In this document: one piece after another, positions 1 to 8,839 of the stretch
How the letters are laid out: each line of letters opens with the position of its first letter
How positions within the stretch are numbered: the first letter of the stretch is position 1
Made by a program: the position numbers and the translations under genes
DNA from: Corallococcus sp. NCRR
GTDB taxonomy: Bacteria > Myxococcota > Myxococcia > Myxococcales > Myxococcaceae
Reading direction: 5' to 3'
Length of the DNA: 64,000 bases
Assembly: GCF_026965535.1 (NCBI RefSeq)
Contig: NZ_CP114039.1
Span: 4,464,001 to 4,528,000 of the forward strand
The notes under the pieces: model-generated
The model's database searches: none
Seen by the model: only the letters and a program-made list of their open reading frames with translations
What the model was told of the DNA's origin: nothing

Positions 1-1
1 G

Positions 2-241
2 CAGGCCCGCGTGGAGGGCTTCCGCAAGCCCATGCGCCTGCGCATGACGGACGGCGTGCACTTCACCGTGGCCGGCGGACGCTACTTCGCGAACAAGGTG
101 TACCCGGAGGTGCTGGGCGTACTGGGCCTGGAGCACGCGGCGCCCGAGGAGCAGCACACCTCGCGCCCCGCCGCCGCGCCGGTGAAGCCGGCGATGCAGG
201 CCCTGGCCCCGGTGGCCCCGGAAGCCCCCATGAAGCCGTAG
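2..241 (+). CDS. SGNH-hydrolase family protein, C-terminal part
   Basis: The reading frame is open from base 2 to a TAG stop at 239-241; the start lies outside the window. The visible 79 residues carry RMTDGVHFTVAGGRYFANKV, which matches the last block of SGNH/GDSL hydrolases (the D-G-V-H-F-T block supplies the catalytic Asp and His). After it comes an Ala/Pro-rich tail of about 40 residues ending in MKP, typical of a disordered C-terminus. Only the end of the protein is seen, so substrate and localisation cannot be judged. DUF459-type SGNH proteins have a similar ending. Confidence 0.7.
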   Translation, partial: QARVEGFRKPMRLRMTDGVHFTVAGGRYFANKVYPEVLGVLGLEHAAPEEQHTSRPAAAPVKPAMQALAPVAPEAPMKP

Positions 242-256
242 CGCGGCCTCCCCGCG

Positions 257-1120
257 TCAGGAGTGTCGCGGCCAGGAACTCTCGCCGCTCGCGTCGGGAC
301 GCAGCCTGCGCACGGCGCGCAGGAGCAGCTCCTCGTCGCGCGGGTTGGCCAGGAAGCCGCGCGCCTCCAGCTTGCGCGCCCGCTCGAAGCCCTCGTCGTC
401 CGACGTCCCGTGGACGATGAGCGCGCCCTCGATGTGGACCTCTCCCGCGAGCAGCCCCTCCATGGCCTGGAGGGGGGCGAGCACCACGTCGGTGTCCCGC
501 GTGTGCAGCACCTCCAGCGGCGTGGCCACGCGCGACGGGATGCCGCTGCGCGCCAGCGTGCGGGAGATGAGCACCGCGGTGACGGGTGGCCAGCCGTAGA
601 GCATCAGCGGCGGGCTGGGCACGGTGGGACGGCGCGACTCCTGCGCGGCCCCGGCCGTCTCCCGGATGCCATAGAGGGCGCTGAGCGCGCGGGACAGGGC
701 GCTGTCGGAGGCCAGGTGCGGCTCCACGCGCGCCTTGCCGGACACGGCCCGCACGTCATCCACCGCGTCCAGGGACAGCGGCGCCGGCACGGCCAGGTGC
801 AGGACCTCCTTGTCCTCGCGCGTCTCCAGCCGCAGCGGCACCACGCCGTACTGCCGGGCGATGCGCGCGGGCACCAGGGTCGTCAGCGCGCGGTCGAGCG
901 GATGCCGGTCCAGGTCCACGGCTTCCACGTCGAACTGGATGGCGAGCCCGCGCAGGACGTCCGCCTCCGTGCACACTCCCTCGCTCACCAGGGCGCGGCC
1001 CAGGGGGACATGGACCTCGTGGTGGTGCACCAGCCCCAAGCGGAGCTGGCCTTTGTCGACCACTCCCAGCTCCAGGAGGATCTCCCCCAACGGGCGTCTG
1101 GTTCCGATTTCCATGCCCAC
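257..1120 (-). CDS. MshEN/GspE N-terminal domain-like protein
   Basis: A 287-residue soluble protein. Residues about 8-150 look like the N-terminal domain of type II secretion/type IV pilus ATPases (GspE_N, MshEN): 'LGEILLELGVVDKGQL' followed by 'LGRALVSEGVCTEADVLRGLA', two short repeats typical of that fold, which in some members binds c-di-GMP. No Walker A or B motif follows, so it is not an ATPase. The C-terminal half (about 165-287) resembles a receiver-like alpha/beta segment with no clear family. The start is GTG at 1120 or ATG at 1114. It is convergent with the upstream hydrolase. A regulatory or c-di-GMP-sensing role is inference. Confidence 0.7.
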   Translation of the reverse strand: MGMEIGTRRPLGEILLELGVVDKGQLRLGLVHHHEVHVPLGRALVSEGVCTEADVLRGLAIQFDVEAVDLDRHPLDRALTTLVPARIARQYGVVPLRLETREDKEVLHLAVPAPLSLDAVDDVRAVSGKARVEPHLASDSALSRALSALYGIRETAGAAQESRRPTVPSPPLMLYGWPPVTAVLISRTLARSGIPSRVATPLEVLHTRDTDVVLAPLQAMEGLLAGEVHIEGALIVHGTSDDEGFERARKLEARGFLANPRDEELLLRAVRRLRPDASGESSWPRHS

Positions 1121-1184
1121 TCAACGTGGCAACCGGCCCCGCACGCGACGACGGTCGGACGGGGGCCCGGCCGGCCGGCCGCCC

Positions 1185-1556
1185 TCAAGACGCGTGAAGA
1201 GGAAAGAGCGCCTCGTAGGTCTCCGGCTTGAAGCCCACCGCGACGGCGTCCTTCGTGACGAGCACGGGCCGCTTCACCAGCTTCCCGTCCTTCGCCAGCC
1301 ACTCCACCAGCTCCGCGTCCGAGGCCGCGTCCACCTTCGCCTTGCCCAGCGCGCGGTAGCTCTGGCCGCTGGTGTTGAGCCACTTGCGCACGGACACGCC
1401 GCTCTTCGAAATCCACTGGCGCAGCTCCGCCACGGTGGGCGGCTCGTCCACGATGGGGCGCACGCGGTGGGCCACGCCCCGCGCCTCCAGCCACTTCAGC
1501 GCCTTTCTACAGGTGTCACAGCCGGCGTACGCCAGCACGAGGATGTCGTCGGACAT
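1185..1556 (-). CDS. ArsC/Spx family thioredoxin-fold protein
   Basis: A 123-residue protein of the ArsC/Spx/YffB family. It begins MSDDILVLAYAGCDTCRKAL, giving the thioredoxin-fold first strand and a CxxC (C-D-T-C) at residues 13-16. 'GVSVRKWLNTSGQSYRAL' and 'VKRPVLVTKD' match the conserved middle and the R-P-V cis-Pro region of the family. Length matches the usual 115-130 residues. The ATG at 1556 is preferred over longer starts because the family begins directly with the first beta strand. True arsenate reductases have CX5R arrangements; the role here (arsenate reductase, redox regulator or YffB-like) is undecided. Confidence 0.85.
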   Translation of the reverse strand: MSDDILVLAYAGCDTCRKALKWLEARGVAHRVRPIVDEPPTVAELRQWISKSGVSVRKWLNTSGQSYRALGKAKVDAASDAELVEWLAKDGKLVKRPVLVTKDAVAVGFKPETYEALFPLHAS

Positions 1557-1702
1557 GCGCGGGCTTCTAACAGACCGCCAGGCATCACGGCGCATGTCTC
1601 CCCGCACGGAGGGCAGGCGGGCCGCCGTGCTTCAGGACCTGCCCCACGGGGCCGCGAAGCGCATCCTTTTCCAAAGGCATCCCATTCCCAGGAAGGAGAC
1701 GC

Positions 1703-2740
1703 ATGGAGGGCACTCGCGCCGAACCCATCCCCACCCTGGATGAGCCGCTGGACGTACCAGCGAAGCGCCGTCGGGGCTGGTGGATTCCCGGGGTGCTGGT
1801 GCTCGTGGCGCTCCTGGCGTTCATCTTCTCGCGGCACAACGAGGAGCGGCAGTTCCTGGAGCTCCTGCGGCAGGCCCGGCCCGCGTGGCTGCTGGTGGCC
1901 GCCGCGTGCCAGGTGGGCACCTACCTGTGCGTGGCGGGCATCTGGTGGATGGTCCTGCACCGCTCGCGCATCAAGACGCCGCTCTGGTCGCTGGCGCGGC
2001 TGTCCTTGATGAAGCTCGCGTTCGACCAGGTGATTCCCACCGGCGGCGTGGGCGGGTCGCTGCTCGTGGGACGCGGCCTTCGCCGCGAGGGCGCGAGCCC
2101 CGGCACCGCCGCGGGGGCGGTGCTGCTCACGGTGCTGTGCTTCTACGTCGCGCAGGCGCTGGGCGTGGGCGTGAGCCTCTACTTCCTCTGGCGCAGGTCA
2201 GAGCTGAGCGATTGGATCCAATGGCTCGTCACCGGCTTCGGCGTGGTGGCGTTGATCATCCCGCTGGGCATCCTCTGGGCCACGCGGCACCGCGAGTGGA
2301 AGCCGGGCCGCTTCGCCCGGCGCATCCCGTCCCTGGGCACCCTGCTCAAGGCCATCGCGGAGGTGCCGCCCGGCATGCTGCTCAACCCCGGCCTGCTCGC
2401 GCGCGGCGTCCTGCTGCAACTGGGCGTCTACGTGCTGGACGCGGCCACGCTGGGCGCCATGCTCCAGGCCCTGGGACAGCAGGTCCCCCTGAGCACCGTG
2501 TTCGTCAGCTTCATGGTGGCCTCCATGGCGGAGACGGTGTCCATCATCCCCGGCGGCGTGGGCACCTACGAGGCCGCGTCCGTGGGCATGCTCAACCTCT
2601 TCGGCGTCCCGGTGGAGGCGGCGCTCGCGGGCACGCTGCTCCTGCGCGGCTTCACGCTCTGGCTGCCACTGCTCCCCGGCCTGTACCTCTTGCGCCACAC
2701 CTTCCGCCGCCGCCCCGCGCCCGGTGGGCAGGCAGGCTGA
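1703..2740 (+). CDS. LPG synthase TM-domain / UPF0104 membrane protein
   Basis: A 345-residue polytopic inner-membrane protein of the lysylphosphatidylglycerol synthase transmembrane family (PF03706, formerly UPF0104). It has 7-8 hydrophobic segments starting at about residue 27, the conserved 'FDQVIPTGGVGGSLLVGRGL' region, and 'SIIPGGVGTYEAASVGML' near residue 275, the family signature. The cytoplasmic aminoacyl-transferase domain of MprF is absent, so by family knowledge it is a flippase-like or glycolipid-associated protein. A strong AAGGAGA site sits at about 1692-1698. Confidence 0.85.
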   Translation: MEGTRAEPIPTLDEPLDVPAKRRRGWWIPGVLVLVALLAFIFSRHNEERQFLELLRQARPAWLLVAAACQVGTYLCVAGIWWMVLHRSRIKTPLWSLARLSLMKLAFDQVIPTGGVGGSLLVGRGLRREGASPGTAAGAVLLTVLCFYVAQALGVGVSLYFLWRRSELSDWIQWLVTGFGVVALIIPLGILWATRHREWKPGRFARRIPSLGTLLKAIAEVPPGMLLNPGLLARGVLLQLGVYVLDAATLGAMLQALGQQVPLSTVFVSFMVASMAETVSIIPGGVGTYEAASVGMLNLFGVPVEAALAGTLLLRGFTLWLPLLPGLYLLRHTFRRRPAPGGQAG

Positions 2741-2856
2741 CTTCGCCGGAAGTCGAGGAAGGTCCCACGCCCCCGCCACCACTTCCCGTGGCCGCCCGTC
2801 TTGCGCGATGGTTCGCCTGGAGCGTGGCAGACACAGGAAGCGAGAGCGAAGCACGC

Positions 2857-3267
2857 ATGAACCTGGGCCCGGCGCTGTTCCTCCACCCCGGCGTGAAGGT
2901 CCGGCCGTGTGAGTGGGGCATGGGCGTCTTCACCGACGCCTTCATCGCCGCGGGCGATGTCATCGAGGAGTGCCACTACCTCAAGGTCCCGCAGCGCCAG
3001 TGCCGGGGCGAACCACTCGACGACTATGTTTTCGAGATCCGCTGGCACCGCCACGAGGCGCCCCGCGAGGGGGACTGGGTCGCGCTCGTGATGGGCTACG
3101 GCATGATCTACAATCACGCCAGCGACCCCAACGCGTCCTACAGTCGAGCGGAGGATCGCGATGTGTTCCGTTATCACGCACTGCGGGACATCCACCCTGG
3201 TGAGCAGATCTTCATCAGCTACGGAGCGCACTGGTGGAAGGCGCGGGGTGAGGAAGTTCCTCCCTGA
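2857..3267 (+). CDS. SET domain protein
   Basis: A 136-residue stand-alone SET domain, the fold of S-adenosylmethionine-dependent protein-lysine methyltransferases. Visible motifs in order: the GxG loop G21-M-G23 ('WGMGVF'), the N-H-x3-P-N motif at 86-92 ('YNHASDPNA'), and the C-terminal 'GEQIFISYG' (E116, Y122), which supplies the catalytic Tyr. Small SET proteins are common in bacteria and their targets are mostly unknown. The ATG at 2857 starts the domain; the frame is open upstream but that part overlaps the membrane-protein gene and is not protein-like. Confidence 0.85.
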   Translation: MNLGPALFLHPGVKVRPCEWGMGVFTDAFIAAGDVIEECHYLKVPQRQCRGEPLDDYVFEIRWHRHEAPREGDWVALVMGYGMIYNHASDPNASYSRAEDRDVFRYHALRDIHPGEQIFISYGAHWWKARGEEVPP

Positions 3268-3463
3268 GTCGCGCGCGCACCGTGTGCGCACCTGACCGGT
3301 GCGTTCGCACTTCATGCTCCGTGAGTGCGGCTTCTTCCTCGGGGAAGCCCGGAAACGTCCTGAAATGAATTCAACCGTGTCCGCGTGGGGAGCAACCAGT
3401 ACAATGCGGACCGCCTGTGCGCCGGTGCTTCGGGCCGCGCGGATGCGAGGAATGCCAGACATC

Positions 3464-5086
3464 ATGCCATTGCGTCGTTTCTACCTATCCTCCGCTCTCG
3501 TGCTGTCCGCCTCCGCCTGCACCGGCAACATCGGTGGGCAGGACGCGGAGCCTGAAAGCGCGGCGGCACCCGCGCGGGTGCGCCGGCTGACGCGCGACGA
3601 GTACAACAAGTCCGCCTCCGCGGTGCTGGGCACCGAGGTCGACATCGCCCAGGGCTTCGCCGCCGAGGACACCATCCTCGGCTTCTCCACTCACGAGCGG
3701 CTCCAGGTGACGTCGCTCCTGGCGGACCAACTCGACACCGCCGCGGTGACGCTGGCGGAGCAGGGCAGGTCACAGCTGAGTGACCTCTACGCGTGCCCCA
3801 AGGGCAAGACGCAGGACGAGTGCGCGCGCGCCTTCATCCAGCGCGTGGGTGAGCGCGCCTTCCGCCGGCCGGTGACGGCGGAGGAGGAGGCGGACCTGCT
3901 GGCCCTCTTCAATGAAGGCATGAAGGGCGGCACCATGGGGACGGGCGCGGAGCTGGTGCTCCAGGCGCTCTTCTCCTCGTCGTCCTTCCTGTACCGCACG
4001 GAGCTGGGGCCGGAGGGCGGCCGCAAGGGCCAGGTGGTGGAGCTGACCGCCTACGAGCTCGCCTCCGAGCTGTCCTTCATGGTGACCGGTGGACCTCCGG
4101 ACGCCACGCTGCTCGCGTCCGCCAAGGCCGGCACGCTGTCCTCGCCCGACGAGCGCGAGGCCCAGGCGCGCCGCCTGCTCAAGACGGAGGCCGCGCAGAA
4201 GAAGCTGCGCCAGTTCTTCGTGGAGTGGCTGGGGCTGGGCGGCCTGGCCAAGGTCAACAAGAACAACCTGGTGTACCCGGACTTCAGCGTGGACTTCCGC
4301 GACTCCATGGTCCGCGAGCGCGACGCCTTCGTCGACTTCATCGTGAAGGAGCACTCGGGCTCCGTGCAGGAGCTCTTGAGCGCCAACTACTCGTTCGTGG
4401 ACGAGACGCTGGCGAACTTCTACGGCGAGCTGGAGCGCACCAACGTGGATGACGACACGGGCCTGGGCCGGGTGACGCTGCCGCCGGAGCGCCTGGGCAT
4501 CCTCACGCAGGCGGGCGTGATGTCCACGTACGCCCACTTCGACTCGTCCTCGCCCATCAAGCGCGGCAAGTTCGTGCTCACGCGCCTCTTGTGCCGCACG
4601 GTGCCCGCGCCGCCGGCCAACGTGTCCACCATTCCCCCGGCCCTGTCGGAGAACGCCACCACCCGCGAGCGCTTCGCGGCGCACACCAACAACCCCGCGT
4701 GCGCCAGCTGCCACAAGACCATCGACCCCATGGGCTTCGGCATGGAGGACTTCGATGGCCTGGGCCAGCACCGCACGGAGGAGAACGACAAGAGGGTGGA
4801 CGCCAGCGGCGCGGTGATTGCCAGGGACGGCACCACCAACCTGGGCAGCTTCACCGGCGGCGCGCAGTTGGCGCGCTACCTGACGACGAGCGAGGAGCTG
4901 GCCAACTGCGTGCCCTTGCAGTTCATGCGCTACGCCATGGGGCGTGACGAGCACGCCTCGGACGCGGAGCTGCTCGCCGCCATGCGCACGGGCCCCTACC
5001 GCACGGACCGCCTGAAGATCTCCGAAGCGATGATCAGCCTGGTGCGTTCGTCTTCCTTCACCCAGCGGCGTCTGCCCACCCGTTGA
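3464..5086 (+). CDS. DUF1592/DUF1588/DUF1585 lipoprotein
   Basis: A 540-residue lipoprotein (signal MPLRRFYLSSALVLSASAC, lipobox Cys at 19). The domain order is that of the DUF1587-DUF1595-DUF1592-DUF1588-DUF1585 family: 'VRRLTRDEYNKSASAVLG' (DUF1587), 'RVGERAFRRPVTAEEEADLL' (DUF1595), the 'LSFMVTGGPPDATLL' region (DUF1592), 'GILTQAGVMSTYAHFDSSSP' (DUF1588), then a cytochrome-like C-A-S-C-H motif in 'CASCHKTIDPMGFGMEDFDG' and DUF1585. The CxxCH suggests haem binding. It is followed after 12 bases by the DUF1552 gene, its standard partner in myxobacteria and planctomycetes. Function is not established. Start 3464 is chosen for the lipobox and an upstream GAGGA. Confidence 0.9.
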   Translation: MPLRRFYLSSALVLSASACTGNIGGQDAEPESAAAPARVRRLTRDEYNKSASAVLGTEVDIAQGFAAEDTILGFSTHERLQVTSLLADQLDTAAVTLAEQGRSQLSDLYACPKGKTQDECARAFIQRVGERAFRRPVTAEEEADLLALFNEGMKGGTMGTGAELVLQALFSSSSFLYRTELGPEGGRKGQVVELTAYELASELSFMVTGGPPDATLLASAKAGTLSSPDEREAQARRLLKTEAAQKKLRQFFVEWLGLGGLAKVNKNNLVYPDFSVDFRDSMVRERDAFVDFIVKEHSGSVQELLSANYSFVDETLANFYGELERTNVDDDTGLGRVTLPPERLGILTQAGVMSTYAHFDSSSPIKRGKFVLTRLLCRTVPAPPANVSTIPPALSENATTRERFAAHTNNPACASCHKTIDPMGFGMEDFDGLGQHRTEENDKRVDASGAVIARDGTTNLGSFTGGAQLARYLTTSEELANCVPLQFMRYAMGRDEHASDAELLAAMRTGPYRTDRLKISEAMISLVRSSSFTQRRLPTR

Positions 5087-5098
5087 GCTTTGACCTCC

Positions 5099-6472
5099 AT
5101 GCCCCGCGACTTCTCCCGACGCAGCATCCTGAAGCTCCTGTCCGGCACGGCCATGGCGGCGCCCTTCGCGCACCTGCTCACCAGCTCCGTGGCCGAAGCG
5201 GCGGACGCCGCGCCCCTGCGCTTCATCGCCCTGTTCACCCCTCACGGCCTGCTGCCGGAGTACTGGGTGCCCAAGGGCAATGACACCAGCTTCAACATCG
5301 ACTTCGAGAACTCCGTCCTCCAGCCGCTCCAGCGCCACCGGGACAAGCTCCTGGTGCTGGATGGCCTGGACTACCGCGTCCTCTATGAGCACGGCCGCAC
5401 CGGCCACGAGGGCGGCCCCGTCACCTTCCTCACCGGCAGCCAGGTGGAGGTGTCCAGCGGCGACGAGCTGCCCTCCGGCCCGTCCCTGGACCAGGTGATT
5501 GGCAACGCGGTGGGCGGCGCCACCCAGTTCCGCTCGCTGCAGCTGCACGCCTTCGAGCAGTTCGGCGCCCAGCACGTCTACAACAGCATCTCCTTCACGG
5601 AGAACGGCTCGCGCGTGCCGTTCGAGCTGAACCCCGCCAACGTCTACAAGCGCCTCTTCGGCAGCATGGGCGGCTCCGCGGCGGAGGCGCAGGCCATCCT
5701 GTCCAAGCGCAAGAGCCTCTTGGACTACCTCATCAAGGACGCCACCCGGCTGAAGTCGCGGCTGGCGGCCGCGGAGGGCACCAAGCTGGACACGCACCTG
5801 GCGGCGCTGCGCGACATCGAGCGGCGGCTCACCAACTCGGGCGCGCTCAACTGCTCCGCGCCGGAGAAGCCCGCCAACACCGACCTGGGCGACATCAACA
5901 ACATGCCCGCCCTCACCGAATTGCACATGGACCTCATCGCCCGTGCGTTCGCGTGTGATTTGACGCGCGTGGTGACCATGACCATCCCCGGGCCGTCCAT
6001 GCCGTGGATTGGCATCGACGAGGACATCCACAACGACATCGCCCACCGCACGGACACCCAGTCGGAGCCGGCGCGCACCGAAATCCGCCTGCGCATGGTG
6101 GCGGTGCAGCGGTGGTACTCCGAACAGGTGGCGCGGCTGATGGACACGCTCAAGTCCATCCCGGAGGGCAGCGGTACGGTGCTCGACAACACCGTCATCC
6201 TGTGGGGGAACGAGCTGGGGGACGCCGCCGGTCACATGAACGTGTCCATCCCCACGGTGCTGGCGGGCGGCGCGGGCGGGAAGTTCCGCATGGGCCGCAT
6301 GCTGTCCCTGCGCCCCGGCAAGGACCCGCTGGGCTCGTGGGAGGGCCCGGGCAAGCCGCTGCTGGGCGCGGTGGAGCACAACAAGCTGCTCACCACCCTT
6401 GCCCAGGCCTTCGGCGTCAACGTGGACCGCTTCGGCCACGAGGACTACGTGGGCACGCTCAACCTCACCTAG
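5099..6472 (+). CDS. DUF1552 Tat-secreted protein
   Basis: A 457-residue DUF1552 family protein. The N-terminus MPRDFSRRSILKLLSGTAMA has a twin-arginine signal (S-R-R-S-I-L-K), so export in folded form is expected. The body has family landmarks 'FIALFTPHGLLPEYWVPKG', 'GHEGGPVTFLTG', 'SLDQVIG' and 'WGNELGDAAGHMNVSIPTVL', related to the DUF1501/sulfatase-like superfamily. It forms an operon with the DUF1592 gene, ending 12 bases upstream. The pair occurs together widely, which suggests an exported redox or hydrolytic complex (inference). A rho-independent terminator follows at 6511. Confidence 0.9.
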   Translation: MPRDFSRRSILKLLSGTAMAAPFAHLLTSSVAEAADAAPLRFIALFTPHGLLPEYWVPKGNDTSFNIDFENSVLQPLQRHRDKLLVLDGLDYRVLYEHGRTGHEGGPVTFLTGSQVEVSSGDELPSGPSLDQVIGNAVGGATQFRSLQLHAFEQFGAQHVYNSISFTENGSRVPFELNPANVYKRLFGSMGGSAAEAQAILSKRKSLLDYLIKDATRLKSRLAAAEGTKLDTHLAALRDIERRLTNSGALNCSAPEKPANTDLGDINNMPALTELHMDLIARAFACDLTRVVTMTIPGPSMPWIGIDEDIHNDIAHRTDTQSEPARTEIRLRMVAVQRWYSEQVARLMDTLKSIPEGSGTVLDNTVILWGNELGDAAGHMNVSIPTVLAGGAGGKFRMGRMLSLRPGKDPLGSWEGPGKPLLGAVEHNKLLTTLAQAFGVNVDRFGHEDYVGTLNLT

Positions 6473-6510
6473 CGCCGCCTGGCGGCCTGGAGCGGCCCCT
6501 GGAAAAGACA

Positions 6511-6541
6511 ACGGGAGCGGACCCCTGGGGCCCGCTCCCGT
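6511..6541. terminator. Bidirectional rho-independent terminator
   Basis: ACGGGAGCGG at 6511-6520 pairs perfectly with CCGCTCCCGT at 6532-6541, followed by TTTTC on the plus strand. It lies between the convergent DUF1552 gene and the pectinacetylesterase-like gene and can serve both. Confidence 0.8.
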
Positions 6542-6569
6542 TTTCATTTCAGCGAAGCGGTGGTGGGGA

Positions 6570-7874
6570 CTACCCGCCGAGCGCGCCGTTGATGAGGGGC
6601 GCGAGGATGCTCATGCCCGCGTCCTCGTTGTTGTAGTTGTTGGCCGGCTCGTAGATGCGGATGCGCTGGTTGTTGTTGATGAAGCGCGACAGGAAGACGT
6701 CCATGGGGACGAACTCGCTGTGGCAGGCCCAGGACTGCCACGGGCTGTCGATGTACTCGTACCAGTACTTCTTCTCCATCCGCTGGCAGGCGTGCGCGCC
6801 CACGAAGGTGATGATGGTGCTGCAGTGGCTGGCGTTGATGGCGCGGTGGTGCGGGATGAAATAGCTGAAGTTGTTGTACTTGTTCAGCTCGGTCACGAAC
6901 GCATCCTGGTCCTGCTTCCAGTACGCGTGGACGGACGCCTCGTCGTTGGGCGTCTTGAAGCGCTCATACGAATAGCGCGAGTAGTTGTAGTCCATCGTGT
7001 AGCCCGTGTACGCGAGCTGATCGTTCGGGAACTCCGTGGCCACCATCTTGTTGATGGAGCCCATGTCGTTGATGTTGAAGCTGGCCGGCAGGGTGCTGAA
7101 CACGGAGTCCAGGTTCCACGAAGAGCGGATCTGGTTGTGCAGCGGGCGCGACAGGGAGTTCGCGTTCGGCGCCATGAAGATGGGGCCGGAGTCGTTGATC
7201 ATGTACCCCTTGGCCGGGTTGATGGCCTTGCGGATGAAGTAGTACCCGGCGGAGGTGGACGTGCCGCCCGCGCTGTAGCCCGTCACCAGCAGCTTCTGCA
7301 CGCTGGGGAACTGCTGCTTGGCGTAGTTCGCCGCGGCCAGCGTGTTGTTGTAGCCGTTGTGGTACCAGGTCAGCGGCGCCTGGCCGCCGGTGGTATCCGT
7401 GTAGACCTTGGCGTTGTTGCCAATGTGCACGTCGCCCGTGCAGTACGGCAGGTAGACGATGTTCCAGCCCTTGGTGACGATGTCCTTGCGGTCGCGGAAG
7501 GGCAGGCCCGGGTCCGCCCCGTTGACGATGGGGGACACGTACTTGGCCGTGAACTGCGTCATGTAGTCGTCGGAGATGCCGTTGGGGTTCGCCGCGCCCA
7601 GGATGCCCAGGCGGCCGCTACAGGAATCGTAGTCCCAGCACGCGCCACCGCCCTCCATCATGAACAGCAGGTTGGGCGAGCCCGTCTTGTGCACGAAGAA
7701 CTTGTACTGCGAGCCGTTGCCACACTTCAGGCCGGGCAGCGTCACCTTCTGCCAGGGGTAGGTGTTGCCGCCGTCCACCAGCACGTCGACGATGCCTTCC
7801 ACCAGCACTTCGGCATGCGCGGCGCCCACGGGGGCGGAGAGGGCCAGAAGGCTCATCCAGAGAAAACTTCTCAT
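6570..7874 (-). CDS. Pectinacetylesterase/Notum-like secreted hydrolase
   Basis: A 434-residue secreted alpha/beta hydrolase of the pectinacetylesterase (PAE/Notum) family. A signal peptide spans about residues 1-21 ([21 protein letters not shown]). Family motifs: '[15 protein letters not shown]' (oxyanion region) and the nucleophile elbow G-Y-S-A-G-G ('[12 protein letters not shown]'). A C-terminal '[10 protein letters not shown]' supplies the likely catalytic His. Plant PAEs deacetylate pectin and animal Notum removes a palmitoleoyl group from Wnt; the bacterial substrate is unknown. GGAGGA precedes the ATG at 7874 by about 7 bases, which decides the start over the longer frame. Confidence 0.85.
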   Translation of the reverse strand: MRSFLWMSLLALSAPVGAAHAEVLVEGIVDVLVDGGNTYPWQKVTLPGLKCGNGSQYKFFVHKTGSPNLLFMMEGGGACWDYDSCSGRLGILGAANPNGISDDYMTQFTAKYVSPIVNGADPGLPFRDRKDIVTKGWNIVYLPYCTGDVHIGNNAKVYTDTTGGQAPLTWYHNGYNNTLAAANYAKQQFPSVQKLLVTGYSAGGTSTSAGYYFIRKAINPAKGYMINDSGPIFMAPNANSLSRPLHNQIRSSWNLDSVFSTLPASFNINDMGSINKMVATEFPNDQLAYTGYTMDYNYSRYSYERFKTPNDEASVHAYWKQDQDAFVTELNKYNNFSYFIPHHRAINASHCSTIITFVGAHACQRMEKKYWYEYIDSPWQSWACHSEFVPMDVFLSRFINNNQRIRIYEPANNYNNEDAGMSILAPLINGALGG

Positions 7875-8146
7875 GCGGCTTCCTCCAAAGGGGGAGTAGG
7901 GAGTGGGGTTGCGGCCCGGGATGATACGTTTTTGTTTATCAGCCGGAAGCGGGGAAACTTCGCTTGCGGTGAAAATAGTGAATTCCATGTCGGGTGCAGC
8001 ATTCCATCCGAAACGATTGGGATTGCCGTCCTGCGTCAGCCAGGAGTTGGGAATTGACGCGCCACGGCATGTTTTAAATGTATCAATTGCGCGGTGCGTT
8101 GCCCGCGGTCCCTGCCACGGGTTGCGGCGGGTGCGGGGCGCGGGGT

Positions 8147-8839
8147 ATGGCCTTGAGCATGAGCACGCATGCGCGTTGGAGGCTGCCCCTGGGCACCGCG
8201 GGAGTCCTGGTCCTGGCGGTGGGGGCGTGGCTTGTCTTTGGCGGGCAGGCTCCGGAGGACGCCGGGCCGGGGGTGGCGCCCGCGCCCGTGACGCAGGCCC
8301 CCGCGCCGCCCCCGCCCGTGTTCGCGTCCACGCCGGCGGTCCCCCGCGCGAAGGACGGCGGGCTGGACCTGGTGGGCGCGGCGGCGGCCCAGGTGCAGGC
8401 GTCGCCGGACCCGGAGCCCGCCCCCTATCCGGTGGACCTGGAGGCGCTGCGCGCGAAGCTGCCGGGCAACCTGTACTTTGAGATGGACGCGCCCACGAAG
8501 GACCCGGCGGAGCTGAGCCGCCGCGAGGGCGTGAAGGCGAAGTGGAACGCCCTCTACGGCAAGGTGCTGTCCAACGAGGCCTCGGAGGAGGAGGTGCACC
8601 AGTACTACGAGCACCGCCGCCAGGTGTCCGAGGACGCCATCGCCTTCGCCACCACGATGCTGCAGGACTACGGCGACAAGCTGCCCTCGGAGCACCGGGG
8701 CCTCTTGGAGCTGAGCGTGAACATGCACCGCACGCGCCTGGCGGAGCTCCCCCGCCAGGAGTCGGAGGCGCTGTCGCGCCGCGAGGCCCACGCCCAGCGG
8801 CAGAAGGAGTGGCGCGCGGGCGGCGGCCGTCAGCCCTGA
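8147..8839 (+). CDS. Membrane-anchored protein of unknown function
   Basis: About 230 residues. One N-terminal hydrophobic segment (residues about 10-35, around '[18 protein letters not shown]') is followed by a Pro/Ala-rich linker to residue 90, then a charged alpha-helical domain with '[17 protein letters not shown]' and '[18 protein letters not shown]'. The anchor-linker-helical layout suggests a periplasmic or secreted helical domain. I recognise no family. The start is ATG 8147 or ATG 8159. Its 3' end overlaps the convergent helicase gene by 10 bases. Confidence 0.65.
   Translation: MALSMSTHARWRLPLGTAGVLVLAVGAWLVFGGQAPEDAGPGVAPAPVTQAPAPPPPVFASTPAVPRAKDGGLDLVGAAAAQVQASPDPEPAPYPVDLEALRAKLPGNLYFEMDAPTKDPAELSRREGVKAKWNALYGKVLSNEASEEEVHQYYEHRRQVSEDAIAFATTMLQDYGDKLPSEHRGLLELSVNMHRTRLAELPRQESEALSRREAHAQRQKEWRAGGGRQP

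Noticed and set aside
3770..6547. A 925-codon open frame on the minus strand
   Set aside because: It lies antisense to the DUF1592 and DUF1552 genes, has compositionally biased Arg/Gly/His/Gln-rich sequence and no domain. Long antisense frames like this (also 8542-10896 plus, 34832-36973 minus, 49053-51647 minus) come from the high GC at third positions.
7875..8146. A clear promoter in the intergenic region before the membrane-anchored protein
   Set aside because: TTGACG (8054-8059) and TAAATG (8075-8080) have only a 15-base spacer; too weak to list.
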